DNA of 64,000 nucleotides from Paenibacillus sp. MZ04-78.2 (GCF_024213375.1 NZ_JANAVJ010000007.1:119923-183922), one strand, 5' to 3'. Counted from the stretch's first letter, positions 10,203-19,792 are shown. Numbers and translations are program-made. Notes: generated by a model not told the origin, from the sequence alone.

Positions 10203-11006
10203 TTGGACATCTTTAGCGAATACTTTTTTCAGCGGGCGCTGATCGGCGGCTTGTTAATCGGCTTGACTGCTCCGCTTATGGGCGTATTTCTCGTGCTGCG
10301 CCGCTTGTCGATGATCGGAGACACGCTTGCGCACGTATCGATCGCGGGTGTTGCGCTCGGATTTCTGATCAACGTTTACCCGATCGGCGTCGGGCTGCTA
10401 TTCGCCTTGCTGGCCTCGTTCGGGATTGAGCGGCTGCGCAAAGCGTACAAGACCTACGCCGAACTGTCGATCGCGATTATTATGTCGGGCGGCGTTGCGC
10501 TTGCTACCCTGCTGTTCACAATCGGCAAAGGCTTCAACATAAACGTTATGAGCTATTTCTTCGGCAGCATTTACACGCTGGACAATACCGACCTCTGGGT
10601 CGTCGGCGGCGTTGCGGCCATCGTCGTAGCCTTCGTGCTCATCAATTACAAAGAAATGTTCCTGCTGTTCTTCGACGAAGACGCGGCCGGCGTAAGCGGT
10701 CTGCCGCTTCGCTTCTATAATATTATGATCACAATGCTGACGGCGCTGGTCATCAGCGTCTCGATCAAAATCGTGGGGGCGCTGCTCGTTTCCTCGCTGC
10801 TGACGATTCCGGTCGCCTGCAGCCTGCTCGTCGCCCGCAGCTTCAAGCACTCGATCTTCTGGTCGATTCTGTTCTCCGAGCTTGCGGTCATTGTCGGGCT
10901 TGTCTCCGCAGGTGTGTGGGATTTGGCGCCGGGAGCGACGGTCGTGCTGCTGCTGATCGCGATGCTCGTCGGCATTTTGACGGTAAAACGGGGACTTCGC
11001 ATGTAA
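10203..11006 (+). CDS. znuB: Zinc ABC transporter permease
   Basis: 267-aa integral membrane protein of the ABC-3 family (ZnuB/AdcB/MntB), with about 7-8 hydrophobic helices and the motifs LRRLSMIGDTLAHVSIAGVALG and SLLTIPVACSLL. TTG at 10203 is preferred because AGGAGA (10188-10193) is 9 bases upstream; ATG at 10173 would add 10 charged residues with a poor RBS. It forms the membrane channel of the zinc importer. Confidence 0.92.
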   Translation: MDIFSEYFFQRALIGGLLIGLTAPLMGVFLVLRRLSMIGDTLAHVSIAGVALGFLINVYPIGVGLLFALLASFGIERLRKAYKTYAELSIAIIMSGGVALATLLFTIGKGFNINVMSYFFGSIYTLDNTDLWVVGGVAAIVVAFVLINYKEMFLLFFDEDAAGVSGLPLRFYNIMITMLTALVISVSIKIVGALLVSSLLTIPVACSLLVARSFKHSIFWSILFSELAVIVGLVSAGVWDLAPGATVVLLLIAMLVGILTVKRGLRM

Positions 11007-11041
11007 GTAGAAAGAATAAAAAAGGGTGGTGAACGGTAGCT

Positions 11042-11749
11042 GTGGAACTTAACATTTGGATCGCGCTGTGGGCTGGCTTCGCTTCTTTCATATCGCCCTG
11101 CAGCCTGCCGCTGTATCCTTCGTATTTGTCCTACATAACCGGTGTTTCCGTCGGGAAGCTCAAGGATGAGCAGAGTAACAAAGAAATCCGGTTCAAGCTG
11201 ATTACCCATACGCTCTTCTTCATTCTTGGATTCTCCATTATTTTCTACACGCTGGGACTTGGGGCGAACGTCATCGCCAACGCCTTTATCGATTACCGCG
11301 ATTTGCTCCGGCAAATTTCGGCGATCATGATCTTTGTGATGGGACTGTTTTTGCTCGGCATTTTTCAACCGCAGTGGCTTATGCGCGAGCGCAAGCTGCA
11401 GCTCAAGTCGAAGCCTGCCGGTTACCTCGGCTCATTGCTGATCGGTATCGGCTTCGCCGCAGGATGGTCGCCCTGCATCGGCCCGATTTTGTCCGCGATG
11501 CTGATGCTGGCGGCAACCGAACCGAATTCCTGGCTGCCGCTCGTTTCCGCTTATTCGCTTGGCTTCGCGATCCCGTTCTTCGTCCTTGCGTTCTTCATCG
11601 GATCAACCAAATGGATCTTGAAGTATTCCGCCGCCATGATGAAAGTAGGCGGAGCCGTGATGCTTGCCGTGGCCGTGCTGCTGTACACGGATCAAATGAC
11701 CCGGATCACGATCTGGCTGCAGGGCATTACGCCTTCCTGGATGGGCTAA
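11042..11749 (+). CDS. ccdA: CcdA/DsbD-type thiol transport membrane protein
   Basis: 235-aa protein with six predicted membrane helices and the two conserved cysteines of the CcdA family, in FISPCSLPLYPSYLSYITG (helix 1) and GWSPCIGPILSAM (helix 4). CcdA passes reducing equivalents from cytoplasmic thioredoxin to extracytoplasmic thiol proteins used in cytochrome c maturation or spore formation. GTG start at 11042, 36 bases after znuB, so it may be co-transcribed. It converges on splB with only 3 bases between stops. Confidence 0.9.
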   Translation: MELNIWIALWAGFASFISPCSLPLYPSYLSYITGVSVGKLKDEQSNKEIRFKLITHTLFFILGFSIIFYTLGLGANVIANAFIDYRDLLRQISAIMIFVMGLFLLGIFQPQWLMRERKLQLKSKPAGYLGSLLIGIGFAAGWSPCIGPILSAMLMLAATEPNSWLPLVSAYSLGFAIPFFVLAFFIGSTKWILKYSAAMMKVGGAVMLAVAVLLYTDQMTRITIWLQGITPSWMG

Positions 11750-11752
11750 CGC

Positions 11753-12814
11753 TCAGGTAAAATAATCGATCTTCGCTTTCGGAAAATGGGCGAAGATGCG
11801 TTCGCTGATGAATTCGCGCAGCGCCGTGGCCTGTTCGTCAGGATAGACGTATTTGCCCTGGCCCCATCGTCCCCATTTGTATTTCCGCTTGGCTTCGTCC
11901 ATCTCCAGCTTCGTCTTCGGATAGCGCTGGTGAATGATGTTTTTGGCCGTTTTCGTAAAGCGGTGTTGAATCAATTCGAATGTCAAATCAGAGGTCGCTT
12001 CCGGCGGAAGGGCCTCTTTCAATTTGTGCAGCAGCTCGCCGTACCCTTCTTCCCAGCCTTCGTGCCAGATAATCGGAGCGATGATGAAGCCGAGCGGATA
12101 TCCGGCCTTGGCGACTTTGCCGGCCGCCTCGATGCGCTCGTAGAAGCTGGAGGTCGCCGGTTCGAAGTGTTTGATGACATAATCCGCATTGACGCTGAAC
12201 CGGAACCGGGTATGACCGTTATGCTTGGCATCCAGCAGCGGTTCCACGTGGTGAAATTTCGTGACGAACCGAAGTCTGCCGAGCGGTTCCTGCCCCATAA
12301 ATTCGATATATTCCTTGAGTGAGCCCGAGATATGCTCAAGCCCGACCGGGTCCGACGTACAGGCGGCCTCGAAGCGAGTAATTTCCGGCGCTCGTTCTTC
12401 GATATACTGCTTGGCGTGCTTCAAAATATCGTCGGTATTGACATAGACCCGGATATAAGGCTTCGCCCCGAGCGTCGTTTGCAGATAGCAGTAATGGCAG
12501 TGCGCCATACAGCCTGTCGCAATCGGGATGGCATACTCAGCAGACGGCTTGGACGTATCGAATTTCAGCGTCTTGCGAATTCCGACGACCAGCGTCCGTT
12601 TGGCAATCCGGTATTTCTCCAGATCGCTCTCACCCGGAAGGTTTGTGATCCGGTTGTGGGAGGTTGTCATGCGGATCGGAAGCCCTTCCTTCAGCGCCCA
12701 TTCGTGGATTCGCTTGCCTTTGGGGTAGTCCAAGGCGGCGGGCTCGAAATAGACGAGCTCCGGGACAAACACTTGCGTCTGGCGGATCGGGGGTGTGAGC
12801 AGCTCCGTGGCCAT
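11753..12814 (-). CDS. splB: Spore photoproduct lyase
   Basis: 353-aa radical-SAM enzyme that repairs the 5-thyminyl-5,6-dihydrothymine spore photoproduct in UV-damaged spore DNA. The [4Fe-4S] motif CxxxCxxC is Cys102/Cys106/Cys109 (GCMAHCHYCYL). Cys152 in EAACTSDPVG matches the catalytic H-donor cysteine known from B. subtilis SplB. Length is typical. It supports the view that the organism forms spores. No splA is adjacent. Confidence 0.95.
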   Translation of the reverse strand: MATELLTPPIRQTQVFVPELVYFEPAALDYPKGKRIHEWALKEGLPIRMTTSHNRITNLPGESDLEKYRIAKRTLVVGIRKTLKFDTSKPSAEYAIPIATGCMAHCHYCYLQTTLGAKPYIRVYVNTDDILKHAKQYIEERAPEITRFEAACTSDPVGLEHISGSLKEYIEFMGQEPLGRLRFVTKFHHVEPLLDAKHNGHTRFRFSVNADYVIKHFEPATSSFYERIEAAGKVAKAGYPLGFIIAPIIWHEGWEEGYGELLHKLKEALPPEATSDLTFELIQHRFTKTAKNIIHQRYPKTKLEMDEAKRKYKWGRWGQGKYVYPDEQATALREFISERIFAHFPKAKIDYFT

Positions 12815-13055
12815 GTGCGAAATCCCTCCTGATGGTACGAATTGTATCGGACTTGCTTACGGAATGTGGCTGTGATATAGTTAAAAACGCTTATAATTGA
12901 CCTTAGGATGCTTCATCGGCGCTCTGCGCACACATGGGAATTTGCTGCGCTGCACATGAGGTTTTGTCCTTCACAGCAAAGCTTGCTTTGCATAAATCAG
13001 ACGGTGTATCATAAAAGTACCGAGATTCGTCTTTGGAACACGGGAGGAACGCGGA
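12815..13055. other. Intergenic region between splB and mntR
   Basis: Divergent promoter space. GCAAAGCTTGCTTTGC (about 12977-12992) is a short inverted repeat that could be an operator; it does not match the MntR box I know. No gene is visible. Confidence 0.4.
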
Positions 13056-13478
13056 ATGGCTACGCCCAGTATGGAAGATTATTTGGAACGCATTTATAAA
13101 TTAATCGATGAGAAAGGGTATGCGCGCGTTTCCGATATCGCCGAAGGACTTGAGGTCCATCCGTCTTCGGTGACGAAAATGATTCAAAAGCTCGACAAAG
13201 ACAACTACTTAATTTATGAAAAATACCGCGGCCTTGTGCTGACATCGAAAGGGCAAAAGGTCGGAAAGCGGCTGGTGGACCGCCATCACCTGCTGGAAGA
13301 ATTTTTGACGATGATCGGCGTATCGGATGAAAATATTTATAAGGACGTCGAAGGCATCGAGCATCACTTGAGCTGGGACTCCATCACATGCATCGAAACG
13401 CTGGTGGAATATTTCAAGCGTGACACTACCCGCGGCGAAGAACTGCTGCGCCTCCGAAAAGAGCTGGAAGAATCGTAA
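13056..13478 (+). CDS. mntR: Manganese-dependent transcriptional regulator MntR
   Basis: 140-aa DtxR-family regulator. The N-terminal winged helix is followed by a dimerisation domain. The metal ligands of B. subtilis MntR are all present at the same numbers: Asp8, Glu11, His77, Glu99, Glu102 and His103. It represses Mn2+ uptake genes when manganese is sufficient. RBS GGGAGG precedes the ATG. In B. subtilis mntR also precedes yqhO, as here. Confidence 0.95.
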   Translation: MATPSMEDYLERIYKLIDEKGYARVSDIAEGLEVHPSSVTKMIQKLDKDNYLIYEKYRGLVLTSKGQKVGKRLVDRHHLLEEFLTMIGVSDENIYKDVEGIEHHLSWDSITCIETLVEYFKRDTTRGEELLRLRKELEES

Positions 13479-13506
13479 GTCTCCGAAATATGGGGGCTTT
13501 TTTCTT
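13476..13506 (+). terminator. Weak terminator after mntR
   Basis: AAGTCTCC / GGGGGCTT stem containing G-T pairs, followed by TTTTTT. Likely Rho-independent but not strong. Confidence 0.5.
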
Positions 13507-13578
13507 TTTCAGGCATAAGGACAATTCGTCCCCTCATACATACTCTTGGAGAGACTTTGCGGGAAGAGGGGATGCGGG

Positions 13579-14568
13579 GTGAGAATCAATGCGGTGTTTG
13601 AAGGCGGCGGCGTGAAGGGAATCGCGCTTGCGGGGGCCGTGTCGGCGGTAGAGCAGCTCGGACATTCGTTTCATCAGGTGGCGGGGACGTCCTCCGGGGC
13701 CATCGTCGCTTCGTTGGTAGCGGCGGGATACCGTGCGGACGAGATGAAGGAGGTTATCGAAGCGACGCCTTTTCGCGCGTTCCTGCAGCGTTCCCGAGTC
13801 TTCGATACGAAGCTGGTCGGCCCGTTGGCCCGTTTGTTTGTCAAAAAAGGCCTGTATTCCGGAGAAGCGCTGGAGCATTGGATTCATAAGCTGCTGCTAG
13901 CCAAGGGCATCCGCACGTTCGGCGATCTGAAGTCGAATCAGCTTCGCATTATCGCCTCCGACATCTCCAGCCGCAAATTGCTCGTCCTGCCGGACGACAT
14001 CGCCCATTACGGCATCGATCCCCGCCGGCTCATGATCGCGAAAGCCGTTCGGATGAGCACGGCGATTCCTTACTTCTTCGATCCGGTGATCATCCGCAAA
14101 TCGTTCGAGCACCGTCTGCCCGGAGAAAAGTTCATCGATCAGTTCGTATATATCGTGGACGGAGGACTGCTGAGCAACTTTCCGCTTTGGATCTTCGATT
14201 CGACGGAAGCGCCGCCGATCGATCAGATGATCCCGACCATCGGCTTCCAAATGGTGGGCCGCGGCACCGGGCAGCCGAACGCCATTCACGGTCCGGTCAG
14301 CATGATGCGGGCCTTGTTCTCGACCATGCTGGAGGCACACGACGACCGCTATATCCAAGAGACGAACCGGTTCCGTACGGTTAAAATTCCGACGCTCGGC
14401 GTTAGCATCACCGACTTCGACATATCGACCGAACAGAGCCTGAAGCTATTCGAATCCGGGCAGCGGGCGACGCACTCATTTTTCTCGCATTGGAAGATGA
14501 CCGAGTACAAGCACAACTATTTGACCCACGTCTGCCGGGTTCCGAACCGCTATTCCAAGAAAGCATGA
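13579..14568 (+). CDS. yqhO: Patatin-like phospholipase (YqhO)
   Basis: 329-aa patatin-family serine hydrolase. The oxyanion loop FEGGGVKGIALAGA, nucleophile Ser38 in GTSSG and the Asp of the Ser-Asp dyad in VDGGLLSNFPLW are all visible. It probably hydrolyses acyl ester bonds of phospholipids. The GTG at 13579 has AGAGGGG 8 bases upstream; an upstream TTG (13546) would add residues outside the family. Gene order with mntR and yqhQ matches B. subtilis. Confidence 0.9.
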   Translation: MRINAVFEGGGVKGIALAGAVSAVEQLGHSFHQVAGTSSGAIVASLVAAGYRADEMKEVIEATPFRAFLQRSRVFDTKLVGPLARLFVKKGLYSGEALEHWIHKLLLAKGIRTFGDLKSNQLRIIASDISSRKLLVLPDDIAHYGIDPRRLMIAKAVRMSTAIPYFFDPVIIRKSFEHRLPGEKFIDQFVYIVDGGLLSNFPLWIFDSTEAPPIDQMIPTIGFQMVGRGTGQPNAIHGPVSMMRALFSTMLEAHDDRYIQETNRFRTVKIPTLGVSITDFDISTEQSLKLFESGQRATHSFFSHWKMTEYKHNYLTHVCRVPNRYSKKA

Positions 14569-14575
14569 AAAAACA

Positions 14576-14613
14576 AAAGCGGCAAGCGCTCTTGAGAAGA
14601 GGCTGCCGCTTTA
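14576..14613. terminator. Bidirectional terminator between yqhO and the minus-strand pair
   Basis: Stem AAAGCGGCA / TGCCGCTTT with A and T tracts on both sides; it serves the converging genes. Confidence 0.85.
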
Positions 14614-14615
14614 AA

Positions 14616-14888
14616 TTAATGGTATTTGGGCGGTTCGTCCGAGCTGTCCTTATTGCCTTGAATGACGCGGAACGTTGCGTTGCGCCGCTTCCCTTTTTGA
14701 AACCGGGAGGAGGACGGCTGTTTCGGTTGTCTCCATCGGCTCGGCGGGAACTTGTACAGGAAGAAAATCACGCCGAATACGAGAATCGGGATAATAAACG
14801 TGCCCGGATTGGACAAGACGCTAGCCAGTATCCCGATGGCGATCAAGCCGAAGATCACGTAAGCGACCGTACTGTTGCGGTTTCTCAT
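14616..14888 (-). CDS. Small membrane protein (position of yqhP)
   Basis: 90-aa protein with two hydrophobic helices (about 8-27 and 30-46) and a basic, Ser-rich cytoplasmic tail. It starts with ATG behind GGAGGGG and follows yqhQ by 23 bases, so both are one transcript. It occupies the place of B. subtilis yqhP but I cannot confirm homology. Function unknown. Confidence 0.7.
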   Translation of the reverse strand: MRNRNSTVAYVIFGLIAIGILASVLSNPGTFIIPILVFGVIFFLYKFPPSRWRQPKQPSSSRFQKGKRRNATFRVIQGNKDSSDEPPKYH

Positions 14889-14911
14889 GCAGGACCCCTC
14901 CTTATCTTAGG

Positions 14912-15838
14912 TCAAATTTGCCGGTCGAGCTCCCGCATCCGGTTGAAGGAGGCAATGGAGACTTCCACTTGGGAATCGTCCGGTTCTTTGGTCGTGAGCA
15001 ATTGCAGCCACAGACCGGGATAGCCGAGGAAACGAAGCACCGGAATGTCCCGCAGGCTGTTGGTGAACCGCAAAACTTCGTAGGACACGCCGATTACAAG
15101 CGGAAGCAGCACGATCCGTTGAATGACCCGCTCCAGAAACGAATCGTATTGAAAGAACGAGTAAATGACGACTCCGACGAGGACCGTAAAGACGATGAAG
15201 CTGCTGCCGCACCGGTAATGCAGCGTGCTGAACTTTTGCACGTTTTGTACGGTCAGCTCCAGACCTGCTTCGTAAGCGCTAATGACTTTATGTTCGGCTC
15301 CGTGGTATTGAAATAAACGTCTGATCATTGGTGTAAGCGAAATAAAATAAATATACCCGACAAGCAAAATAATCTTGATCAAGCCTTCGATCAGGTTATG
15401 CCCAATCTGGTTCTGGAACAAACTTCCGAACAGCACCTGCTCAATCGCCGGCGGCACAAGCGTGAACACGAACTTGCCGAATAAAAAGGATAAAATCCCG
15501 ACGACCGCCACCCCGAGAATCATGGAAATTTTACCAGTCACCGATTCCTTCTTTTCTTCCTTAACGACACCTTCTTCCTCGGCAAACACCTCCGCCGAAA
15601 AATTCAAGTGCTGCGCCCCTTTGGCGCTTGCTTCTACAATACCTACAATTCCCCGGACGAACGGGATCTTCTTCAGCGTCTGGACCCAGCCGATTTCTTT
15701 TCTGGGTACCTCAAGATAATGGATGGTATTATCTTTTCGGCGTACCGCCGTAACGTTCACCTTCTGGCCGGCAAACATGACGCCTTCAATCACGGCTTGG
15801 CCACCGTAAACGGCATTGGGTTGATTCTTTTCCGACAA
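14912..15838 (-). CDS. yqhQ: DUF1385 membrane protein YqhQ
   Basis: 308-aa protein of the DUF1385 family. The N-terminal signature YGGQAVIEGVMFAGQ and the family core YHGAEHKVISAYEAG, HYRCGSSFIVFTVLV are present, with about four membrane helices. Biochemical role not established. It starts with TTG at 15838 behind GAAGAAGGTG. Divergent from yqhR, with a TnpB element now between them. Confidence 0.93.
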   Translation of the reverse strand: MSEKNQPNAVYGGQAVIEGVMFAGQKVNVTAVRRKDNTIHYLEVPRKEIGWVQTLKKIPFVRGIVGIVEASAKGAQHLNFSAEVFAEEEGVVKEEKKESVTGKISMILGVAVVGILSFLFGKFVFTLVPPAIEQVLFGSLFQNQIGHNLIEGLIKIILLVGYIYFISLTPMIRRLFQYHGAEHKVISAYEAGLELTVQNVQKFSTLHYRCGSSFIVFTVLVGVVIYSFFQYDSFLERVIQRIVLLPLVIGVSYEVLRFTNSLRDIPVLRFLGYPGLWLQLLTTKEPDDSQVEVSIASFNRMRELDRQI

Positions 15839-16050
15839 TACGATACACCTTCTTCTACTATGAATAAATTACGATAAATGATGCCATATCTGTATTTTAG
15901 CGAATCCGCCGTCATATTGCCACTTGTTTATCGTTAAGGCTGAGAAGACTCCCTCTTCGATAAGGGGGAGATGAATCAGCATCTCTTGTGCACGCATGCG
16001 AACATATGTGCTATAATTGTCATGAAATCACCAAAGGAGATAAGTCTCGC

Positions 16051-17161
16051 ATGTTGCATCATAAAGCTTTTCGCTTTCGCATCTACCCTACAGAGGAGCA
16101 AACGACGCTGATCCATCAGATGTTTGGCTGCGCTCGCTTTGTCTTTAACCACTTCCTTGCGAGGTGGAACGACACCTTCCAAGAAACAGGCAGAGGCTTG
16201 TCTTACCAGAGCTGTGCAACCGGGCTGCAAGCGTTGAAAAAGGAATGGCCTTGGCTCAAGGACGCGGACAGCATTGCTTTGCAATCCGCCGTTCGCAGCC
16301 TGGCGGATGCTTTTGATCGCTTCTTTCGAAAACAAAACGATCCGCCTCGTTTCAAGAGCAAACGCAATCCCGTCCAAAGCTACACCACGAAGTTTACGAA
16401 CGGCAATATTGCCGTTGCCCGTGATCTGCTTGAAACTTCCGAAGCTGGGATGGGTGCGCTTGGCCAAGTCCCGTGAAATCGAAGGACGGATTTTGTCTGC
16501 TACGGTGCGTCGAAACGGCACAGGCAAGTACTTCGCTTCGATCCTGTGTGAAGTAGACATCCAGCCGCTTCCTCACGTGGGTACCGCCATCGGCATAGAC
16601 CTCGGCATCAAGTCGTTTGCCGTTTGCAGCAGCGGAGAAAGCGTTGCGAGTCCCAAGCCCCTGCGCACCTACGAAAAGCAACTTGCGTTTTGGCAGCGAC
16701 GTTTGTCTCGTCGCCTAAAAGGTGGATCGAACTATCGAAAAGCGAAACAAAAAGTCGCTCGCATGCATGAGCGAATCGCTAACGCTCGGCAAGACTTTCT
16801 ACATCAGCTCCGGGCCAAGTGGATCCGTGAAAACCAAACGATCTGTCTGGAAGATTTGCAGGTTCGAAGTCTAATGAAAAATCACAAGTTAGCCAAGTCC
16901 ATTGCTGAAGCAAGCTGGTCAACCCTTCGCACGATGCTGGAATATAAAGCAACGTGGTATGGTCGCACGATCAGCATGGTCGCCAAAAACTATCCAAGCA
17001 GTCAGCTTTGTCATGGTTGCCAATCGCGTAACCCCGAAGTGAAAAATCTAAACTTGCGAGCGTGGACGTGTTCAGGATGCGGCACGCACCATGACCGTGA
17101 CCACAATGCCAGCATGAACATCTTGCAAGAAGGACTGCGTTTGTTGGCGAAGACCAACTGA
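16051..17161 (+). pseudogene. tnpB: tnpB RNA-guided nuclease gene, frameshifted
   Basis: TnpB of about 370 aa split by one frameshift. The first part starts at ATG 16051 (HKAFRFRIYPTEEQTTLI) and runs to about 16425. The rest continues in the next forward frame ([17 protein letters not shown]) to 17161. The shift lies near GGCAATATTGCCGTTGCCCG. The second part keeps the RuvC residues: Asp in [10 protein letters not shown], Glu in CLEDLQV, Asp in [10 protein letters not shown], and a zinc ribbon CHGC / CSGC. An extended -10 (TGCTATAAT, ending 16017) and AAGGAG (16033-16038) precede it. No slippery heptamer is evident, so a dead gene or a sequencing error is more likely than programmed shifting. 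Confidence 0.85.
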
Positions 17162-17483
17162 ACTGCGGGAACCGCAGGGATCGCTTGCTCAAGAAGAGAA
17201 GGATGCTTCTCTGTTCGCAAGAATCCCCCACCTCAGCGCCATTAACTCAGGTGGTGGGAGTGTTCAACGGTGGAACTTTTGCACATACTAGTGGATATCC
17301 GAATGCAAAAAGGACTGCGTTTGTTGGCGAAGACCAGCTGAACTGCGGGAACCGCAGGGATCGCTTGCTCAAGAAGGGAAGGATGCTTCTCTGTTCGCAA
17401 GAATCCCCCACCTCAGCGCCATTAGCGCAGGTGGTGGGAGTGTTCAACAGTGGAACTTTTGCACATACTAGTGGATATCCGAA
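17124..17483 (+). repeat. Two tandem 180-bp copies of the element 1 right end
   Basis: Copy 1 is 17124-17303, copy 2 is 17304-17483. I count 6 substitutions in 180 bases and no gaps. Each copy holds the 3' end of tnpB, the CTGCGG/CCGCAG hairpin, the right-end hairpin and the same 35-bp flank (GTGGAACTTTTGCACATACT and on). The copy boundaries share TGCAA. Confidence 0.92.
17131..17303 (+). ncRNA. Putative omega (guide) RNA at the right end of element 1
   Basis: TnpB omega RNAs are known to come from the transposon right end, overlapping the tnpB 3' end and running into flanking DNA as the guide. Here the scaffold would include CTGCGG-N3-CCGCAG (17163-17177) and the CCCCCACCT hairpin, ending in GTTCAAC at 17268. 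The guide would start with GGTGGAACTTTTGC. The tandem copy gives a second such RNA (17311-17483) with almost the same guide. Inferred from family knowledge, no direct proof of transcription. Confidence 0.45.
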
Positions 17484-17502
17484 ATCGAGGGAGGATTTGG
17501 GC

Positions 17503-18012
17503 ATGAATCGCCAAAGCGATAAGAAGCCACGTACGAATCGATGGAATTTCGCGGTATATATCGGTTTTTTCGCCGGGCTGATCTGGGGCGGGGTGCAAAT
17601 ACTGGCCAACTATTTTCATTTTACTTCGTTATCGCCGGGATTTTTACTTGAGCCCTTGTACAAGCATTCTTACCTGATGACATGGCGGGGATATTTGCTG
17701 GGGTGGCTGGCATTTATCGCCCTGTCCGTCGTTGCCGCTATATTGTATGCGATGTTATTCGCCAAAGCGTTCGGCCCGTGGTGTGGAATCGGATATGGCG
17801 TCGCCTGGTGGGCGTTCTTGTTCCTGTTGCTAGGACCGGTGACCGGGATGATGCATTGGATTGCCTATCTGGATCTGAACACGGTGGTGACCCAAGCGTG
17901 CCTGTTCGTGCTATGGGGATTGTTTATCGGCTATTCGATCAGCTTCGAATTTACGGACGAGCAGGAGCGAGAGCCTTTTGCCGGAGGCCGGGACGAGCCG
18001 GAGTTAACATGA
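17503..18012 (+). CDS. yqhR: Conserved membrane protein YqhR
   Basis: 169-aa protein with about four membrane helices (near 17-35, 60-90, 95-120 and 130-150) and a short acidic C-terminus. Position before aroQ and after yqhQ, plus the segment WGGVQILANYFHFTSLSPGF, identify it as YqhR. The start at 17503 has GGGAGG (17489-17494) upstream. The open frame upstream is only the repeat of the mobile element and is not part of the gene. Function unknown. Confidence 0.88.
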   Translation: MNRQSDKKPRTNRWNFAVYIGFFAGLIWGGVQILANYFHFTSLSPGFLLEPLYKHSYLMTWRGYLLGWLAFIALSVVAAILYAMLFAKAFGPWCGIGYGVAWWAFLFLLLGPVTGMMHWIAYLDLNTVVTQACLFVLWGLFIGYSISFEFTDEQEREPFAGGRDEPELT

Positions 18013-18210
18013 ACTCGTGCGGCTTGCGGACTGTCGCAGGCTGTACGCTTTCGCATCTACCGTGCATTGATGTGCATTTCGTATCACCTAAACATTGGTA
18101 AACCGCTTTATTCGGCCGCCTGAGCCCGCAAAAAAAAGTTCTCAAACCGGGGAAGGTTATGGTAAAATGGCTAAGTGTGTGCGGATTTATCAGGTTGGGA
18201 GGTTTCACGG

Positions 18211-18657
18211 ATGAAGCACATTTTGTTGTTGAACGGGCCGAATTTGAACATGCTTGGCATCCGGGAGCCCGGCATCTACGGGAGCTTGTCGCTTCAAACG
18301 ATAACGGACAGGCTGACCAGGCTGGCGGAGGAGCTCGGGGTCGGATTGGAATGCTACCAGTCGAATCACGAAGGGGATCTGATCGACCGCATTCATGCCG
18401 CCTACGGGAAGAAAGCCGGCATCTTGTTCAATCCGGGAGCGTTCACGCATTACAGCTATGCGATCCGCGATGCCATCAGCACTGTGGGCATCCCGACGGT
18501 TGAAGTACATATTTCGAACATTCATAAAAGGGAAGCTTTCCGCCACGTATCGGTAATCGCCCCGGTAGCCGTGGGCCAAATCGCGGGTTTCGGCGCGAAC
18601 AGCTACGAGCTGGGCTTGCGTGCGCTGGTCCAGTATATTGATAGTGCGGAGGGATAG
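18211..18657 (+). CDS. aroQ: 3-dehydroquinate dehydratase type II
   Basis: 148-aa dodecameric type II enzyme of the shikimate pathway, converting 3-dehydroquinate to 3-dehydroshikimate. The signature [19 protein letters not shown] is at the N-terminus. [33 protein letters not shown] and [17 protein letters not shown] cover the active-site Arg, Tyr, His and Asn. ATG at 18211 has GGGAGG 10 bases upstream. It precedes yqhT by 3 bases. Confidence 0.96.
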   Translation: MKHILLLNGPNLNMLGIREPGIYGSLSLQTITDRLTRLAEELGVGLECYQSNHEGDLIDRIHAAYGKKAGILFNPGAFTHYSYAIRDAISTVGIPTVEVHISNIHKREAFRHVSVIAPVAVGQIAGFGANSYELGLRALVQYIDSAEG

Positions 18658-18660
18658 TAA

Positions 18661-19734
18661 ATGCAGCAACAACGAATCGGGCGGCTGCGCAGCCTCTTGG
18701 AACAAAAAGGCTTGCCGGCGTTGCTCATCACGAATGCGACGAACCGGAAATATATGACCGGCTTCTCCGGATCGGCAGGCTACGTGCTCATGACGGCCGA
18801 TCGGGCCGTTTTGCTGACCGATTTTCGTTACGTGACACAGGCATCGGAGCAAGCGGCCGGCTACGAGATCATCGAGCATGGACCCAAGGTCGTGGAATCG
18901 ATTAACGATCTGCTTCGCAAGTGGGGTATTAACAAGCTTGGCTTCGAGCAAACTGACCTCAGCTATGGTACCTACAGCAGTTACGCCGAAGCGCTCGGCG
19001 GGATCGAATTCGTGCCGACCGGCGGGCTGGTCGAATTGCTGCGCATGGTCAAGGACGACGAAGAGATCGCCATCATGCAGCAGGCGGCCGATCTGGCGGA
19101 CCGCACGTTTGTCCACATTCTCGGGCTGCTGAAGTCCGGGCTCAAAGAGCTGGACATTTCACTCGAAATCGAGATGTTCGTGCGCAAGCATGGCGCCGCT
19201 TCGACTTCGTTCGAAACGATCGTCGCTTCCGGCGAACGCTCTGCGCTGCCGCACGGCAAAGCCAGCGACAAAATTATCGGGACCGGCGAATTTGTAACGC
19301 TCGATTTCGGAGCCTATTACAAAAACTACTGTTCCGACATTACCCGTACGGTGATCGTTGGTATGCCGACAGATAAACACCGCGACATCTACAAGATCGT
19401 TCTCGAAGCGCAAATGGAAGCGCTCGAGCGCATCAAGCCGGGAATGACCGGCACTGAAGCGGATGCCGTCGCACGCGATATTATCAAGCGTTACGGCTAC
19501 GGCGACTATTTCGGCCACGGCACCGGTCACGGGCTCGGGATGGAGGTTCACGAATCGCCGCGGCTGTCGGTGCAGGGCGATGTCGTACTGACTCCAGGCA
19601 TGGTCGTTACCGTGGAACCAGGTATTTACTTGCCGGGCTTCGGCGGCGTTCGGATCGAGGACGATATCGTCATCACGGAAACAGGCAATCGGAGGTTAAC
19701 GCAATCCAGCAAAGACTTGATTGTGATACCATAA
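18661..19734 (+). CDS. yqhT: M24 Xaa-Pro aminopeptidase family protein (YqhT)
   Basis: 357-aa metallopeptidase of the pita-bread fold. The creatinase-type N-terminal domain (1-125) is followed by the M24 domain. The metal ligands are seen in [18 protein letters not shown] (two Asp), [14 protein letters not shown] (His), [11 protein letters not shown] (Glu) and VRIEDDIVI (Glu). It probably removes N-terminal residues before proline from dipeptides or peptides. Packed between aroQ and efp, as in B. subtilis. Confidence 0.93.
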   Translation: MQQQRIGRLRSLLEQKGLPALLITNATNRKYMTGFSGSAGYVLMTADRAVLLTDFRYVTQASEQAAGYEIIEHGPKVVESINDLLRKWGINKLGFEQTDLSYGTYSSYAEALGGIEFVPTGGLVELLRMVKDDEEIAIMQQAADLADRTFVHILGLLKSGLKELDISLEIEMFVRKHGAASTSFETIVASGERSALPHGKASDKIIGTGEFVTLDFGAYYKNYCSDITRTVIVGMPTDKHRDIYKIVLEAQMEALERIKPGMTGTEADAVARDIIKRYGYGDYFGHGTGHGLGMEVHESPRLSVQGDVVLTPGMVVTVEPGIYLPGFGGVRIEDDIVITETGNRRLTQSSKDLIVIP

Positions 19735-19792
19735 CTTTATGCAACTTGGTAGCGGCACTGTCGTCTGCTCACATTTTAGGGAGGTTTTTGTA

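Larger units (their letters stand above)
15946..17448 (+). mobile_element. IS200/IS605-family TnpB-only element (element 1)
   Basis: The left end has hairpin CTCCCTCTT-CGAT-AAGGGGGAG (15949-15970). Inside is a frameshifted tnpB and no tnpA. The right end has hairpin CCCCCACCT / AGGTGGTGGG ending in GTTCAAC (17225-17268), present a second time 180 bases on (17405-17448). No target duplication or terminal inverted repeats are seen, as expected for this family. It lies in the yqhQ-yqhR intergenic space and interrupts no gene. Exact ends are inferred. Confidence 0.75.

Noticed and set aside
16390..16450. Programmed frameshift to make full-length TnpB
   Set aside because: No slippery heptamer or pausing structure evident; such shifting is not typical for tnpB.
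17185..17502. In-frame upstream extension of yqhR
   Set aside because: It translates the transposon right-end repeat, has two duplicated segments, and yqhR has its own RBS at 17489.
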